From NCBI RefSeq assembly GCF_001678755.1, contig NZ_LZDS01000027.1, forward strand, positions 124,001-188,000: DNA of 64,000 nt, read 5' to 3'. Made by a program: the position numbers and the translations under genes. The notes under the pieces are model-generated. The model was not told the DNA's origin. It worked only from the letters and a program-made list of their open reading frames with translations, and did no database searches. Positions within the stretch are counted from its first letter, which is position 1; every line of letters starts with the position of its first letter. The DNA is from Acinetobacter gandensis. Its GTDB lineage: Bacteria; Pseudomonadota; Gammaproteobacteria; Pseudomonadales; Moraxellaceae. Below are positions 1 to 8,314 of the stretch, piece by piece.

Positions 1-885
1 ATCACGCACGTATTGCTGTGCAGCACGCGCTTTGAGCGGAAACTTAGCACGCGGTGTTGCTTCTAGTACTTCGCCTAACATGTGATGGCTTTCACGTGTC
101 AATAATTGAGTGAATTCAGTGTCATTTAAAGCCACATATTCATCGGCATAATCATCTGGCAAAGTCCAAACGATAGACTGCCAATAACCACTTTCTTCCG
201 GCTTTAAACTTGCCATCGGCAAGAATGCCAAAGGCCCAGTTTCCAAGAAAATTTGACGTGCCACATGCTGATGCGGTTGGGCGGTTTTTATGGCACAACT
301 CACCCCTGCTTGTTTGTAATCTAGGACATCTAAATCAATAAAAGCCTGTTCACGTACAAAGGAGTTTGCGCCATCTGCACCGATGACTAATTTAGTTTTC
401 AGCTGCGTGCCATCAGCAAGATGAATGATCCACACACCTACACCTTGCTCAACGCGATTCACTTTGACTTGGGTACGATAATCTTGCAATTGTTCGAGCA
501 ATTGTTGTTGAATCGCCAAGTTCAATAGACTCGGTTCGACCATTGAGCCTAAAGCTTGCTCGACACTCGGTGTTTGCTCCGAAACATGCCCAAAGTTAAT
601 TTCACCATAGCCATTTTTATTCCAAACTTGCATACCCGTATACGGCTGCTGACGTGCAAGTTTTTCCCATACTTGCACTGTTTTTAATAAGTGAATCGTC
701 GCTTGGCTTAAAGCAAGTACACGTGGATTGGCGACGCTTTTGGTTTTTTCAGCATCTAAAATGGGTGCTGCATCAAGTACCGTCGCTTGCACACCACCTT
801 GAGCGAGTAATAGAGCCGTTAAACCACCAACAAGGCCACCACCGACAATTACGACATCTAAAACATCAGACTGATTTACACTCAT
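1..885 (-). CDS. ubiI: UbiI/VisC-type FAD monooxygenase, 3' part cut by window edge
   Basis: FAD-dependent aromatic hydroxylase of the UbiH/UbiF/VisC family, expected to act in ubiquinone ring hydroxylation at the membrane. The first 295 residues are visible. The N-terminal dinucleotide-binding motif (VVIVGGGLVGG, about residues 11-21) and the second FAD motif (IGADGANSFVR) are intact. The stretches GMQVWNKNGYGEINF and VARQIFLETGPLAFLP resemble E. coli UbiI rather than UbiF. The ATG overlaps the ubiH stop as ATGA, so the two genes are translationally coupled. The order pepP-ubiH-ubiI matches E. coli and supports the name. The C-terminal substrate part lies outside the window. Confidence 0.8.
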   Translation of the reverse strand, partial: MSVNQSDVLDVVIVGGGLVGGLTALLLAQGGVQATVLDAAPILDAEKTKSVANPRVLALSQATIHLLKTVQVWEKLARQQPYTGMQVWNKNGYGEINFGHVSEQTPSVEQALGSMVEPSLLNLAIQQQLLEQLQDYRTQVKVNRVEQGVGVWIIHLADGTQLKTKLVIGADGANSFVREQAFIDLDVLDYKQAGVSCAIKTAQPHQHVARQIFLETGPLAFLPMASLKPEESGYWQSIVWTLPDDYADEYVALNDTEFTQLLTRESHHMLGEVLEATPRAKFPLKARAAQQYVRD

Positions 886-2090
886 GCTTTTAACCCCATT
901 GCGTAGTTAGCAACCAGTGGTTTAACGCCCGGAATGGTATCAAAGGCCACCAATCCAGTATTACGGATAAACTTCAACAATGGATTGCGATTGCTAAAAC
1001 CACGTACGACAGAATCACAGAATTTGATCACACGCTGTTGATCGGTTAGACGTGATCTTTCGTAATCTAACAACATTGCGGCATCGCCTAAATCTGCATT
1101 GTTGCTCACTTGTTCTGTTAAATAACGTAATAATACATGGGCATCACGCATACAAAGATTGAAGCCCTGACCTGCCACTGGATGAATGGTATGTGCTGCA
1201 TTACCCATCAACACTACACGTCCAACTGCTTGTTTCTCAGCAAGCACTTGTGACAATGGAAAGCTAAAGCGTTTACCAGTTTTTTGAAACTTACCTGCAC
1301 GGTCGCCATAGGTTTGTTGTAATGCATCAAGGAAATGTTGATCATTTTCATCACCCAACCATTCTCCTTCAGTCCCTTTAGCAACAGGCCAAACAACAGA
1401 ACGACGGTATTCACCCGGTAAAGGTAATAGTGCCAGAGGCCCTAAATGGCTAAAGCGTTCAAAACCTACATGATTATGCGGTTTAGAGGTTTGGACTGTG
1501 GTCACAATAGCAACTTGGTCATAGTCATGCACAGATGCGCCAATGCCTAAGGCTTTGCGGCAGAATGAATCACGACCATCTGCAGCAATCACAATTTTTG
1601 CTTGTAGTTTGAGTTGTTCTTCACCGCGCTGTGCTTCGATATAGGCATGGTCTGCATCTTGCGTAAGTGATGTGACTTGCACACCATCTATCAACTCGAT
1701 GAGTGTTTGTTTTTTGACTTCCGTGAGCAATACGCGACCGAGCCATGCGTTTTCAATCACTTGCCCAAAGCTTTCGACTTTTTCTTGATCTGCTTTTAAA
1801 CGCGCCTTACCAAAGCTGCCCTGTTCAGTAATGTTAACTTCTAAAATAGGCGTTGCATGTTCTTGCAAAGCGCTCCACAAGCCAAGTTCTTGGTAGATTT
1901 GCACGGTACGGCGTGACAATGCACTGTTTCGCGCATCGAAACTTGAGTGATATGGGGCAAGGTTTGCATCATCATAATTGGGGTATTTGATTGCTTCGAG
2001 TAGCTTTACGCCAATCTTTGCTTTTGCCAACATCAGAGCCAGACTCAGTCCGACCATTCCACCACCCACAATGATGACTTCTTGCTGCAT
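882..2090 (-). CDS. ubiH: UbiH, 2-octaprenyl-6-methoxyphenol hydroxylase-type FAD monooxygenase
   Basis: 402-residue FAD monooxygenase for a ring hydroxylation step of ubiquinone synthesis. It starts with EVIIVGGGMVGLSLAL (Rossmann GxGxxG, residues 4-19). It has the SFDARNSALS segment and the ITEQGSFG segment typical of UbiH, the DG motif IAADGRDSFCRKALG in the middle, and the FAD ribityl motif VLMGNAAHTIHPVAGQGFNL near residue 300. Full length for the family. It overlaps ubiI by 4 bases. In E. coli it directly follows pepP, but here 1.7 kb of other DNA and a terminator lie between, so it probably uses its own promoter in 2091-2290. Confidence 0.9.
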   Translation of the reverse strand: MQQEVIIVGGGMVGLSLALMLAKAKIGVKLLEAIKYPNYDDANLAPYHSSFDARNSALSRRTVQIYQELGLWSALQEHATPILEVNITEQGSFGKARLKADQEKVESFGQVIENAWLGRVLLTEVKKQTLIELIDGVQVTSLTQDADHAYIEAQRGEEQLKLQAKIVIAADGRDSFCRKALGIGASVHDYDQVAIVTTVQTSKPHNHVGFERFSHLGPLALLPLPGEYRRSVVWPVAKGTEGEWLGDENDQHFLDALQQTYGDRAGKFQKTGKRFSFPLSQVLAEKQAVGRVVLMGNAAHTIHPVAGQGFNLCMRDAHVLLRYLTEQVSNNADLGDAAMLLDYERSRLTDQQRVIKFCDSVVRGFSNRNPLLKFIRNTGLVAFDTIPGVKPLVANYAMGLKA

Positions 2091-2111
2091 GCTTTGATCC
2101 TTTTTTATGTT

Positions 2112-2143
2112 GTATTCGAATTCAGGAGAGGCATTCGAAATAC
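2112..2143. promoter_or_regulatory. Inverted repeat in the ubiH upstream region (possible operator)
   Basis: The arms GTATTCGAA (2112-2120) and TTCGAAATAC (2134-2143) form an imperfect inverted repeat with a 13-base centre, 20-50 bases upstream of the ubiH ATG. On the minus strand the sequence next to it contains a TATACG-like -10 element. A repressor or activator site is an inference; no regulator is identified. Confidence 0.35.
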
Positions 2144-2289
2144 GTATAATCTGTAATGGATTTTATCTTACATCAAGGCTATGAATTTTTACATTGTTAA
2201 GCATTACTTTTAATACGTATATCTATGATGCTATTAGCTAAAAAACTGAACAATCAAATTCTTGAATACATTCTGTTCAAGTGAATAAT

Positions 2290-2490
2290 TTAAGCTTTTA
2301 AAGCTTCGATTAATTTATCTAAGCGTATTTGAGCATCGACATTAAATGCATTTGCAGCCTAGTGATACCACCTTTTTGCCATCTTTAAATCTAGATCTAC
2401 ACCATTACCCAATACATAGATTAATCCAATTCGTTGCGACCATATTGTATTTATGACTTTGCTGAGTTCATGACTTTTCGATGAACAAGT
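2290..2490 (-). pseudogene. Decayed Sel1-repeat gene remnant
   Basis: Reading the minus strand from about 2490 to the TAA at 2292-2290 gives a C-terminal Sel1-like repeat. It holds GLIYVLGNGVDLDLKMAKRW, then YH, an in-frame TAG (2361-2359), then AANAFNVDAQIRLDKLIEAL. This matches the Sel1 pattern LGxxYxxGxGVxxDxxxAxxWYxxAAxxxxxxAQxxL. No start codon or earlier repeats are present, so the gene is both truncated and interrupted by a stop. Sel1 (SLR) proteins are alpha-solenoid scaffolds. The fragment fills most of the 440-base space between ubiH and the orphan gene at 2531. Confidence 0.7.
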
Positions 2491-2530
2491 GAGCTTTAAA
2501 TATAAAAAATATGCAATAAAACAACCTAGC

Positions 2531-3748
2531 CTAGCAGTTAGGATATGCCTCCGGTATTTGAACGTTTTTTTGTGTCATTTTTTTCAATTGCTCTGAAAAT
2601 TGATCAAAATAAAAAGTATCATCTATAAAAACTGTTAGATAATCACCCTTTTTAAGTTGGACCATAAAATCAGAATAACCAGGCCCTCTTGCTGGTAAAA
2701 TATTTTGAAATGAAAAGTTTTTAATCTGATTAATATCTAAAATTAATGCACGTTCTACACCAACAAAACCTATTTTTTTATTCAAATAGTCTAACCAAAT
2801 TCCACTATTCTCACCCATTAACTCCTTTACTTTCTTAGGAATATACTTAACTCCATCATGCTCAATATGATTCACATTCAAATCAATTTTCTTTTTAAAT
2901 AATATAAATTTAGTAATCTCAATATTTTCTTCATATTCGTTGTTTTCTAAAAAATATTCATATGTTCGATTATTGTAAAAATGGAGTGATGTACTGCCAT
3001 CATCATCTCCAGACTCTTCATCATAGGTGTAACAAATTGAAGCATCGATACCATTGGCAAAAACAAATCTCAAATAACATTGATCTTGCCTTTCCCAACC
3101 ATACTGATCAACATCAATATCCTCGTCTAACCACAATTCACGTAGTTCCTTATAACTAGCATCGGTATTAGTTTTATCATATAAATCAACAAAGAATTCT
3201 TGCACTGGCCTATTAGAAATTACATTTTCTGCATATAACTCTAATTGATCAACCACAATTCCTTCTATTCTCACTTTATAAATAAACCGTAAATATTGAG
3301 TTCCATATTCAGTAAAATAAGCTTCAACCAAACCTAGTTTTTCTAACTGCTCGTACGTTGTATCCCAAGATATCATCTGCTTAGGTTCAGAATATACTTC
3401 ATAACCTAAATCACCATCAGCCAAATACTCATCCAAAATTGTATAGTTTCGACCAATCTTTTTTGCCCAAATTTTTACTTTAGTATCGTCTAGATTGGCC
3501 TTACTTGCCTCAAAAAATGCTTTATCATCAAAATTATAAATATTTGATAATTCACGATATATCAAATCAAAGCCGAGCAACTCTGTCGATATATAATGTT
3601 GCATATCTGTAAAAATATATAGAAATGGGACATTACCTAAAATCTGTACATAAGCATATTTTAACAAGCTTATATTCACAGTTTCGATCTGATCAAATTG
3701 TTTATAAAATAGTGTATTTTTATCTAACCAAATTTCTTTAATATTCAT
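2531..3748 (-). CDS. Orphan acidic cytosolic protein, function unknown
   Basis: 405 residues, not recognised. No signal peptide or membrane segment is visible. It is rich in Asp, Glu, Tyr and Phe. Both ends seem to share a pattern of alternating hydrophobic strands closed by a helix (about residues 20-75 and 315-390, each with a fluctuating F.D or Y.F motif before a terminal helix), which might be a repeated fold. The gene is clearly more AT-rich than its neighbours, lies between the normally adjacent pepP and ubiH, and is followed by a broken Sel1-repeat gene. This suggests horizontal gain. A role as an orphan immunity or contact-competition protein is only a guess from composition and company. 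Confidence 0.6.
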   Translation of the reverse strand: MNIKEIWLDKNTLFYKQFDQIETVNISLLKYAYVQILGNVPFLYIFTDMQHYISTELLGFDLIYRELSNIYNFDDKAFFEASKANLDDTKVKIWAKKIGRNYTILDEYLADGDLGYEVYSEPKQMISWDTTYEQLEKLGLVEAYFTEYGTQYLRFIYKVRIEGIVVDQLELYAENVISNRPVQEFFVDLYDKTNTDASYKELRELWLDEDIDVDQYGWERQDQCYLRFVFANGIDASICYTYDEESGDDDGSTSLHFYNNRTYEYFLENNEYEENIEITKFILFKKKIDLNVNHIEHDGVKYIPKKVKELMGENSGIWLDYLNKKIGFVGVERALILDINQIKNFSFQNILPARGPGYSDFMVQLKKGDYLTVFIDDTFYFDQFSEQLKKMTQKNVQIPEAYPNC

Positions 3749-3785
3749 TAATTTCTCATTATTTTTTTATTTTTCTTTCTAAAAC

Positions 3786-3812
3786 AAGCCGATCATCTGA
3801 CCGGCTTTTTAT
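3786..3812. terminator. Bidirectional terminator-like hairpin after pepP
   Basis: Arms AAGCCGATC (3786-3794) and GACCGGCTT (3799-3807) pair with one G-U, with a 4-base loop. On + a run of five T follows; on - the tract is TTGTTTT. It lies between pepP and the orphan gene and would end pepP transcription before ubiH. Confidence 0.6.
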
Positions 3813-3822
3813 TCACTGCGAA

Positions 3823-5145
3823 TTACTGCGCCATCAAGGCTTCAATATCTTCAACTGACTTCACCACTGCAGCAGTTAACACACGTGGGCCATTTTTCGT
3901 TGCCACCACATCATCTTCAATACGAATGCCAATACCGCGCCATTTTTCATCTACAGTTTCATCATCTGGCGCAATATAAAGCCCCGGCTCAACCGTTACG
4001 ACCATGCCTTCTTCATAGGCACGCCATTCACCGTCTTGCTTGTATGAACCGACATCATGCACATCCATACCCAACCAGTGACCAGTGCCGTGCATATAAA
4101 ACTGACGGTAAGCTTCTTTTTCAATGATCTCGTCAATATCGCCTTGCATAATGCCAAGATCAAGCAAACCTTGAACCAAAATACGTACAGCAACATTATG
4201 TGGTTCTTTATAAGAGTTACCAATTTGAACTGCATTAATTGCAGCAATTTGTGAATCTAAAACCACATTGTACAAAGCTTTTTGTTCAGGACTGAATTTG
4301 CCATTCACAGGGAAAGTACGAGTGATGTCGGACGCATACAACTGATATTCACAAGCCGCATCAATTAAGACTAAATCACCATCTTTAAGTTCTTTGTTGT
4401 TTTCAACATAATGTAAAATACAGCCGTTTTCACCGCCGCCAACAATGCTGTTATAAGACGGCACACAGCCATTTTTACCAAAGACATAATTCAATTCAGC
4501 TTCTAGAGCGTACTCCATCATGCCCGGTTTAACGGTTTGCATAGCTCGTGTATGTGCTTCTGCTGAAATATCCGATGCAATTTGCATCATTTCAAGTTCG
4601 TCTTCAGATTTATGCAGACGCATTTCATCAATAATACGATCGAGTTGAATGACTTGTGCAGGCGCACTCGCACCTTTGCGTGATTCACCGCTCGCTGTTG
4701 CAATCCACTTAGCAACCCGTGCATCAAAATCAGCTTGCTGGCCTATTCGATAGAATAATTTATCTTTATTTTGTAATTTTTCTAAAATTTCTTCATCAAG
4801 CAAATCAATTGCATAAGCTTCATCGGCTTCATAATCATCTACTGCCCCATCTACACCCGCACGATAACCATTCCAAATTTCCATTTCACGGTCACGTTCA
4901 CGGCAGAATAAACTGTAGCTATATCCTTCTTCTTCCGTATCAAATGTTTCAATAACAGCAACCGCTTCAGGTTCTGCAAAACCTGTTAAATAAAAGAAAC
5001 TACTGTCAGCTCGAAATTTATAATCTGCGTCGCGGTTACGCATGGCTTCTTTGCTCGTGGCAATAATTGCAATACTACGTAGTCCCATTTCACCCGCAAG
5101 GATGTCACGACGTTCTTGAAAATCCGCTTGAGTTAATTTCTTCAT
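3823..5145 (-). CDS. pepP: Xaa-Pro aminopeptidase P
   Basis: 440-residue metalloaminopeptidase of the pita-bread fold that removes N-terminal residues before proline. The N-terminal half is the AMP_N domain. The C-terminal catalytic half shows the metal ligands in order: two Asp in IDAACEYQLYASDITRTFPV, His in YMHGTGHWLGMDVHDVG, Glu in VVTVEPGLYI and Glu in GIGIRIEDDV. Length equals the E. coli enzyme (441). It lies 131 bases downstream of ygfB as in E. coli, and a hairpin follows it at 3786-3807. Confidence 0.93.
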   Translation of the reverse strand: MKKLTQADFQERRDILAGEMGLRSIAIIATSKEAMRNRDADYKFRADSSFFYLTGFAEPEAVAVIETFDTEEEGYSYSLFCRERDREMEIWNGYRAGVDGAVDDYEADEAYAIDLLDEEILEKLQNKDKLFYRIGQQADFDARVAKWIATASGESRKGASAPAQVIQLDRIIDEMRLHKSEDELEMMQIASDISAEAHTRAMQTVKPGMMEYALEAELNYVFGKNGCVPSYNSIVGGGENGCILHYVENNKELKDGDLVLIDAACEYQLYASDITRTFPVNGKFSPEQKALYNVVLDSQIAAINAVQIGNSYKEPHNVAVRILVQGLLDLGIMQGDIDEIIEKEAYRQFYMHGTGHWLGMDVHDVGSYKQDGEWRAYEEGMVVTVEPGLYIAPDDETVDEKWRGIGIRIEDDVVATKNGPRVLTAAVVKSVEDIEALMAQ

Positions 5146-5276
5146 TTAAATACTTCTTATACCTGCTGGCTGATATTGTTTAAATTTTGATTCAATTGAA
5201 TATGAATCTGTCAATCTATGTGAGGTATGTATAAAACCACCTAATACCTCACACAGATATAAGCAAAATTAATGCC

Positions 5277-5897
5277 TTAGCTTGGGCGATGTGGTGTAAA
5301 CATTTCTACCACATTATTCGCCTCAACCGCAGAGGCTTTTTTACTCACCACTTGTAGCAGAGGTGTTTCATCTACAGCTACTTTGGTGCGGCCCATTGAC
5401 AAACTCACAGGGATTAAACGAACGAATTCGTATAATTCTTGGTAGCTTTCTTCACCTTCTTCATCATTGTCTGAATCTTCAAATTCAACCGCTGCCACAT
5501 CTTGCAAGTGTTCAATTAACTCTTGCTCATTGGCACGTAAATGACCTGAAGCTAAACCGAAACCTAACACAACACCTGCACACCAGTCCGCTAATGCCTC
5601 AACACGCTCTGGTAAAAGGTGTTCATCGTCTGGCAATAAAGGAAGATAGTCTAATTCGTCATCTGAAAGAGAGTGAGCAACATCTTCCGCTTCTTCAGTT
5701 AACAAAGCTAACGCTTCTTCGTTTAATTCTGGCACATCGAGTGTCGCCAATATCTGTTGCCACTCTTCACGGCTTGGTGGTTGTGACACACAAACTATAC
5801 CTGTGAGTAATCCATGTAACTCACTTGGGCTTGAAATTTCTTCAATTTTAGAAAAATTGTGGGACCAATCTGACCAACCTGAAATATCGTCTTGCAT
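5277..5897 (-). CDS. ygfB: YgfB/UPF0149 family protein
   Basis: 206 residues from the ATG at 5897 (an upstream TTG at 5909 is less likely). The UPF0149 features are the N-terminal SELHGLLTGIVC segment and the central LADWCAGVVLGFGLA segment. A highly acidic stretch (EDSDNDEEGEESYQELYEFVRL) precedes a shared C-terminal motif. The family is cytosolic; a Pseudomonas homologue is known as an expression regulator, but the molecular role here is not shown. It is first in the ygfB-pepP direction and diverges from the coiled-coil/zapA genes with a 64-base shared upstream region. Confidence 0.87.
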   Translation of the reverse strand: MQDDISGWSDWSHNFSKIEEISSPSELHGLLTGIVCVSQPPSREEWQQILATLDVPELNEEALALLTEEAEDVAHSLSDDELDYLPLLPDDEHLLPERVEALADWCAGVVLGFGLASGHLRANEQELIEHLQDVAAVEFEDSDNDEEGEESYQELYEFVRLIPVSLSMGRTKVAVDETPLLQVVSKKASAVEANNVVEMFTPHRPS

Positions 5898-5961
5898 TCG
5901 TTTATCCAATCTCTATACTTCGTATATATTACCTTTGTTTGCAATACTGTGCGACTACGTT

Positions 5962-6513
5962 ATGTTAGAAGAATTACAGCGTCTCCAGGCGCATATTAGC
6001 GTTTTAAAAACGCGACTTGCGCAATTTGAAAGTGAAAATGATGCTCTGAATGATCAAAAAAATTCATCAGATGAACAGCATCATGCTCAAATTGTGCAAA
6101 AGAACGGCATTATCACCTCGAAACAAGAAGAAATTGAAACCCTGAATGAGCAATTGACTGATTCGCGTGCTCAACTTCAACAACTGAATACTGATGCGAC
6201 CGCATTAGCAGATCGTTATAGCCGCCTTGAAAAAAGCTGCACAGATTTAAAAAATCGTTTTCAGGAAATTTTGGCAGAACGTAACGAGCTACGTATCATC
6301 AAAGAAAAGATGCAAAACGAACAGCGTCATGCTCAACAAGAAATTCAAGGTTTGCAGCAAGAACGTGAACGTTTATTGCAAAAAAATGAACACGCAAAAG
6401 CAAAAGTTGAAGCCATTATTCAGCGTCTAGCCATTTTAGGTACCGCTCAGGATCACCACGCACAGGAAATCCAGCAATTGGCGCATCCGACTGAAACCAA
6501 TGAGGAAGCATGA
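5962..6513 (+). CDS. Coiled-coil protein upstream of zapA (TIGR02449-like)
   Basis: 183 residues, starting at ATG 5962 (MLEELQRLQ). A longer in-frame reading runs back into ygfB but has no support. Almost the whole protein is predicted coiled coil with heptad leucines (LEELQRLQAHISVLKTRLAQF at the start) and many Gln and Glu. In pseudomonads a much shorter coiled-coil protein (TIGR02449) occupies this place between ygfB and zapA, so this looks like an elongated member. Its stop overlaps the zapA start as ATGA, which suggests coupled expression and a possible role at the division ring. That role is inferred from context. Confidence 0.75.
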   Translation: MLEELQRLQAHISVLKTRLAQFESENDALNDQKNSSDEQHHAQIVQKNGIITSKQEEIETLNEQLTDSRAQLQQLNTDATALADRYSRLEKSCTDLKNRFQEILAERNELRIIKEKMQNEQRHAQQEIQGLQQERERLLQKNEHAKAKVEAIIQRLAILGTAQDHHAQEIQQLAHPTETNEEA

Positions 6514-6803
6514 GCATGAGTGAACAAATTGCAGTAGATTTAAAAGTACTCGGCCACAGCTTTCGTCTTGCAACCACTTCAGATCAGCAAGCGGATTTAG
6601 AACGTGCTGCACAACTGCTAAATGACAAGTACGATGAATTTCGCCGTAAGGCACCACGTATGGAACCGAGCAAGCTCATCATTATGGTCGCACTTGAGTT
6701 GATGCAAGAAGTGCTGTCGATGAATAAGAGCTTGCAGGAATATGCCAATTGCGAACTTTTGTTGCAAAATATTTTAGAACAAGTTGAAGAATTAACTGAA
6801 TAA
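6510..6803 (+). CDS. zapA: ZapA, FtsZ-ring stabilising protein
   Basis: 97 residues. The N-terminal beta-rich part (VDLKVLGHSFRLATT) and the C-terminal long helix with hydrophobic heptads (IIMVALELMQEVLSMNKSL) are those of ZapA, which tetramerises and cross-links FtsZ filaments. It starts with ATG 6510 in the ATGA overlap with the preceding gene; a second ATG at 6516 is equally possible. The 6S RNA gene follows, as in E. coli (zapA-ssrS). Confidence 0.9.
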   Translation: MSMSEQIAVDLKVLGHSFRLATTSDQQADLERAAQLLNDKYDEFRRKAPRMEPSKLIIMVALELMQEVLSMNKSLQEYANCELLLQNILEQVEELTE

Positions 6804-6870
6804 TCGGTGGTTTAGTGATTATACTTTGCCCGATTGCTTCATTTTAAACGCTTTGTCTGCGTTTGGTGAT

Positions 6871-6898
6871 TTGCCAAAAACACTGAATTCGTTATACT
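6871..6898 (+). promoter_or_regulatory. Sigma70 promoter of 6S RNA
   Basis: TTGCCA (6871-6876), a 16-base spacer and TATACT (6893-6898). The predicted start at about 6905 coincides with the first base of the 6S RNA homology. Confidence 0.75.
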
Positions 6899-6904
6899 GA
6901 GCAC

Positions 6905-7085
6905 ATCTCTGAGGTGTTCGCCAGCTAGGTCTAATCCCCTGCCGATACTTAAACTTATGGATGTGTTCTGTATATTCTGAGCGTATGCCCTCCTTGTGTG
7001 GGAAACCCAGCGAGTGTACGTCGCGTCCACCTTGAACTCATCGGGTTCAGGGTCACGACATTTGCAGCGGCATCTTCGGAGTGTT
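6905..7085 (+). ncRNA. ssrS: 6S RNA
   Basis: About 180 bases. The 5' block ATCTCTGAGGTGTTCGCCAGC, then AATCCCCTGCCGATACTT, and the 3' block with CACCTTGAACTCATCGGGTT and GCAGCGGCATCTTCGGAG match the conserved ends of enterobacterial 6S RNA. The two ends pair to form the closing stem (ATCTCTGAGG with the CATCTTCGGAGTGT side). The central part forms the large bubble that mimics an open promoter and sequesters sigma70 RNA polymerase in stationary phase. Position after zapA agrees. In many gamma-proteobacteria ygfA follows; here an IS element does. Confidence 0.93.
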
Positions 7086-7168
7086 TATTTGTTCTTTTAT
7101 TTAAATAACTATAATCAAAAAATTAAATTGTCTTTTTATCTCTTTTTCTAAGTTTTACCTTTTTCACT

Positions 7169-7184
7169 GGCTTTGTTGCACAAA
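7169..7184 (+). repeat. Left terminal inverted repeat of the IS
   Basis: GGCTTTGTTGCACAAA, identical to the complement of 8192-8207. Confidence 0.92.
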
Positions 7185-7220
7185 GATTTGAAATGCAAAG
7201 CGCCCCTAATTGAGCCAAAT

Positions 7221-8153
7221 TTAAGGCGTAACTTGGGTAAGTGGTCGACCTAATTCCGTAAATCTGTTAAGAACTGCTACACGTGCATGGATCTCATTCA
7301 CTTGGCTATCAAAACTCCTTGCACTGAGTTTATCTCCTAATAATTTGATGCAATGCATCTTAGTTTCAACCAAACTTCGCCGATGATAGCCTGACCATTT
7401 TTTCCATAGTGTCCTGCCTAAACGCTTAACTGTTCGAAGTAATTCATTTCGCTCTAGCGAGCTACTCTTTGTATCTTTCCATGGTTTCGCATTTTTTCTA
7501 GGTGGAATCACCGCATGCCCTTGCCGATCTGCAATGACCTGACGGCATTGCTTGGTGTCATAAGCTCCATCGGTATAAACAGAGTCAATCTGCTCATCTT
7601 GTGGAATCTGATTAAGTAAATCACCAAGCACCTGTGAATCACTGACATTATTGGTTGTAAGCTGAACTGCTCGTATTTGTAGGGTTTTGGCATCTATACC
7701 AATATGTAGTTTACGCCATTGGCGACGATATTCAGGTCCATGTTTCTTGCGTTTCCATTCGCCCTCACCTAGAAACTTCATGCCTGTAGAGTCCATGAGT
7801 AGATGCAGCCCATCGCTACTTTTTTGGTAGCTGATTACAATATCAATATGCTTTTGTCTTCTACAAAGCGTGGTGTAATCTGGTGCGGTCCAATTTAATC
7901 CGCAAAGTTTAATCAGACTTTGCACAAAGCCAGTAACCATACGTAAAGACAGACGGAATAAGGATTTAATCATTAAGCAGCATTGGATAGCTGCGTCGGA
8001 GTAGGTTTGATTTCGCCCTTGTTTGCCTTTTGATGGAGCATACCATTGCGTAGCAGGATCAAACCAAAGGGCAATATTTCCGCGACTCATGAGTGCTCGG
8101 TTATATGCGGGCCAATTGGTTGTGCGGTAGATTTTGTGTGTAGGCTTCTTCAT
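7221..8153 (-). CDS. IS5-family (IS17-like) DDE transposase
   Basis: 310 residues, intact. An N-terminal DUF772-like helical region carries RGNIALWFDPATQWYAPSKG. The DDE core shows Asp in LLMDSTGMKF, Asp in VYTDGAYDTKQC and Glu in RSLVETKMHCIKLLGDKL, with the conserved basic YxxxRxxxE-like surroundings. Length equals IS17-type transposases. No frameshift or stop is seen, so the element should be able to move. Confidence 0.93.
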   Translation of the reverse strand: MKKPTHKIYRTTNWPAYNRALMSRGNIALWFDPATQWYAPSKGKQGRNQTYSDAAIQCCLMIKSLFRLSLRMVTGFVQSLIKLCGLNWTAPDYTTLCRRQKHIDIVISYQKSSDGLHLLMDSTGMKFLGEGEWKRKKHGPEYRRQWRKLHIGIDAKTLQIRAVQLTTNNVSDSQVLGDLLNQIPQDEQIDSVYTDGAYDTKQCRQVIADRQGHAVIPPRKNAKPWKDTKSSSLERNELLRTVKRLGRTLWKKWSGYHRRSLVETKMHCIKLLGDKLSARSFDSQVNEIHARVAVLNRFTELGRPLTQVTP

Positions 8154-8191
8154 TTGAAAATTATATCGCTGAAAAAGCCTTTACAGATAGA

Positions 8192-8207
8192 TTTGTGCAA
8201 CAAAGCC
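8192..8207 (-). repeat. Right terminal inverted repeat of the IS
   Basis: TTTGTGCAACAAAGCC, the exact complement of 7169-7184. Confidence 0.92.
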
Positions 8208-8314
8208 GTTTAAAACTTAATTTAAACTGGGTAGATTTATTTTAGTAAAGGTGGCTTTGTTTAAAGTCAGCTTGCGGCTTTGTATTATTAAAAAATCATC
8301 GGAAAGGAAAAGGT

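Larger units (their letters stand above)
7169..8207 (-). mobile_element. IS17-like insertion sequence (IS5 family, IS903 group), intact
   Basis: 1039 bp bounded by perfect 16-bp terminal inverted repeats GGCTTTGTTGCACAAA (7169-7184, and its complement at 8192-8207). It carries one transposase gene on the minus strand. Length and ends fit IS17-like elements of Acinetobacter. The 9 bases flanking each side (TTTTTCACT on the left, GTTTAAAAC on the right) are not copies of each other, so the expected target duplication is missing. Confidence 0.93.

Noticed and set aside
8250..8285. Two GGCTTTGT motifs near the IS right end as possible remnants of another IS
   Set aside because: Only 8-9 bases match the IS end and no transposase sequence is nearby, so chance is more likely.
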